From NCBI GenBank assembly GCA_011800805.1, contig MPNW01000088.1, forward strand, positions 122,057 through 186,056: a DNA stretch of 64,000 nucleotides, read 5' to 3'. The position numbers and the translations under genes are program-made. The first letter of the stretch is position 1, and each line of letters starts with the position of its first letter. This stretch comes from Hirudo medicinalis (Eukaryota; Annelida; Clitellata; Hirudinida; Hirudinidae). This document shows, in pieces, positions 62,655 through 64,000 of the stretch. The notes beneath the pieces were generated by a model that was not told where the DNA came from, made no database searches, and saw only the letters and a list, made by a program, of their open reading frames with translations.

Positions 62655-62735
62655 GCGGGGCCCCCAGTCGATCAATAGTTCGAATCCGTTCTGCCATCGT
62701 GAGAGGCGGAATTCTTAACCATTAGACCAAGCGGG
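62655..62735 (-). repeat. tRNA(Glu)-like SINE head
   Basis: Minus strand: TTGGTCTAATGGTTAAGAAT, CCGCCTCTCACGATGGCAG, GGATTCGAACTATTG. The tail diverges from the other copies. Confidence 0.65.
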
Positions 62736-62841
62736 ATCAAGAAAATAGTATGGTCATTCAAGCATTCAGACATTGCCGCCTACCAAGGGCAGTAGTCTGG
62801 TTGTTTATACACACATTGGCATCTCCAGGTACCCTAGTTAG

Positions 62842-62847
62842 TTTATT
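62842..62847 (-). terminator. Polyadenylation signal of the unrecognised right-end gene
   Basis: AATAAA on the minus strand about 60 bases beyond the stop at 62,906. Confidence 0.5.
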
Positions 62848-62905
62848 CTGTGAAATGTTCCATTGCTCTGTCAAGGCTCCCACTTTGACAATGAATAGTT
62901 TCATG

Positions 62906-63386
62906 TTAAATATAGGAAGCAACATCGACGTCGTCGTCATCATCATCATCACCATCACAATCAATGCTTAATGTATGTTCATGTATAAATGTGCTATTGC
63001 CATTGCTGCTATGTTTCTCTTTGCTGTTTGGAGCACACAGTAAAACAGAACCATCTTGAGATGTTAAATTGATTGATCTATCTAGATCAACTGCATATCC
63101 ACTTTCCAATGCTTTACTTTCCAATCTGCACAGGGATAAATGAGAAAGAGCACATTCATAAAATAAATCATTTGGAAGAACACCTACACAGTGTAACTTT
63201 CAGATCTGATGAGGCATCTAGGCTTCTTGGTAGTCCTTTCTCCTTCATCTTCATCATTGCAGGTTTCGAGGTTGGTAGTTGGCACAATCATATCAAGCTC
63301 ATTGTCTTCCTTAGGCCAGTGACATTTTTGTGAATTACCTAGCAGAAATGATTTTCCTCTGTGTGTGTTTCCTTTTGTTTCAATTC
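62906..63386 (-). CDS. 3' end of an unrecognised gene, acidic C-terminus
   Basis: Two exons on the minus strand: 63386-63188 (acceptor CTGGATCAG, donor ACTGT/GTAGGTG, phase 2) and 63125-62906 (acceptor CCCTGTGCAG, then stop). They join in frame as SESYT-V-LESKALES. The encoded 139 or so residues are polar: KGNTHRGKSFLLGNSQK, ELDMIVPTTNLETCNDEDEGE, a basic TKKPRCLIRSES patch, INLTSQDGSVLLCAP, and an acidic end with seven consecutive Asp before VDVASYI. No catalytic motif, membrane segment or known domain is visible. A following AATAAA supports a genuine gene end. The TKKPR patch could be a nuclear signal. Upstream exons should lie beyond 64,000 or in 63,400-64,000, where I saw none. Confidence 0.55.
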
Positions 63387-64000
63387 CTGATCCAGAATAA
63401 ACAGATTATTTATGACAAAATGACAATATTTATATAAAATTTGGACTGAATTTTCTAGCACTCAATGAAATTGCCAAAAAGCCAGAAGCAGCAAGTTCTT
63501 TTCAGTGTTTGAGCAGGTTCATAATTATGCTAAATGTTGTTATTCTCCAAGGAACATTTTCTTAAAAGCAACAAGTATGAACTACATAGTCCAAATCATT
63601 GTTTAATAAGACCACAGGAATTCAATAAATCAACCATTATAGGGACTAGGAATAAAATATTTTGATGATATTCCAGATGTCAAGATTGTATTTACATAAG
63701 TGATTGAGGTCCCCAAATACTTTAAGACAAAGAGAACATCAATAATTCATTAATTAGACTAATTACATTATTTTATGCTAGACTGAAAAAATTATGAAGT
63801 TTCTACACTTTTCAACAAGCAAGCAAAAAGCATTTCAAATGGAGGGAAAATTATAAGATTTGAATTCAATTAAAATTATCCTGTAGGAACTAATCTTTGG
63901 TGGCATGTTGGGCATACATATATGAACAGAACATATATACAGTGATGGTCTGCGTCACCAACTCAGTTGGAAGACTCTAGAAACCCACCACGTACCGAAA
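63387..64000. other. AT-rich, probably intron of the right-end gene
   Basis: No exon or repeat could be supported here. Confidence 0.45.

Noticed and set aside
1..64000. Bacterial features such as operons, Shine-Dalgarno sites, CRISPR arrays or prophage
   Set aside because: The spliced genes, polyadenylation signals and eukaryotic retroelements rule out a prokaryotic reading.

Overview
The window is animal nuclear DNA, not bacterial. It is AT-rich, its genes are split by many GT-AG introns (mostly 60-300 bp, up to about 3 kb), polyadenylation signals follow stop codons, and dead transposable elements are abundant. MED13, ZC3H3 and DHCR24 place it in Metazoa. A single MED13-type gene and an intact DHCR24 (a sterol enzyme generally missing from insects and nematodes) suggest a non-vertebrate, non-insect animal. 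I cannot name the species; a tunicate, cnidarian or lophotrochozoan would all fit.

Layout. 1-12,649: nearly all of MED13 on the plus strand, 30 phase-consistent exons, with only the first short coding exon expected upstream. 14,233-21,518: a minus-strand gene for an immunoglobulin-superfamily receptor, with at least two and a half Ig domains and a cytoplasmic-tail exon carrying two Tyr-Ser-Asn motifs, followed at once by AATAAA; the transmembrane exon was not found. 22,000-47,500: a transposon graveyard. It holds two R2-like non-LTR fragments, a complete but dead hAT element with inverted ends and an 8-bp target duplication (32,592-35,754), a second hAT, a Tc1/mariner remnant, an RNase H-bearing LINE split by an assembly gap, L2/CR1 remnants and tRNA-derived SINEs. 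48,091-50,074: ZC3H3 on the plus strand, 8 exons, five CCCH fingers. 50,080-51,049: the spacer between two convergent genes. 51,050-53,985: complete DHCR24 on the minus strand, 8 exons, 523 residues. 54,200-62,250: more decayed elements, with a possible Mis12-like retrocopy. 62,906-63,386: the 3' end of an unrecognised minus-strand gene encoding an acidic C-terminus.

The conserved genes are unrelated housekeeping functions: transcription (MED13, Mediator kinase module), mRNA 3'-end processing and export (ZC3H3), and sterol synthesis (DHCR24). Nothing suggests they work as a unit. The most interesting gene is the Ig receptor. The most useful practical observation is that the 801-N gap is flanked by an exact 86-bp duplication, so it is probably an unmerged contig overlap.
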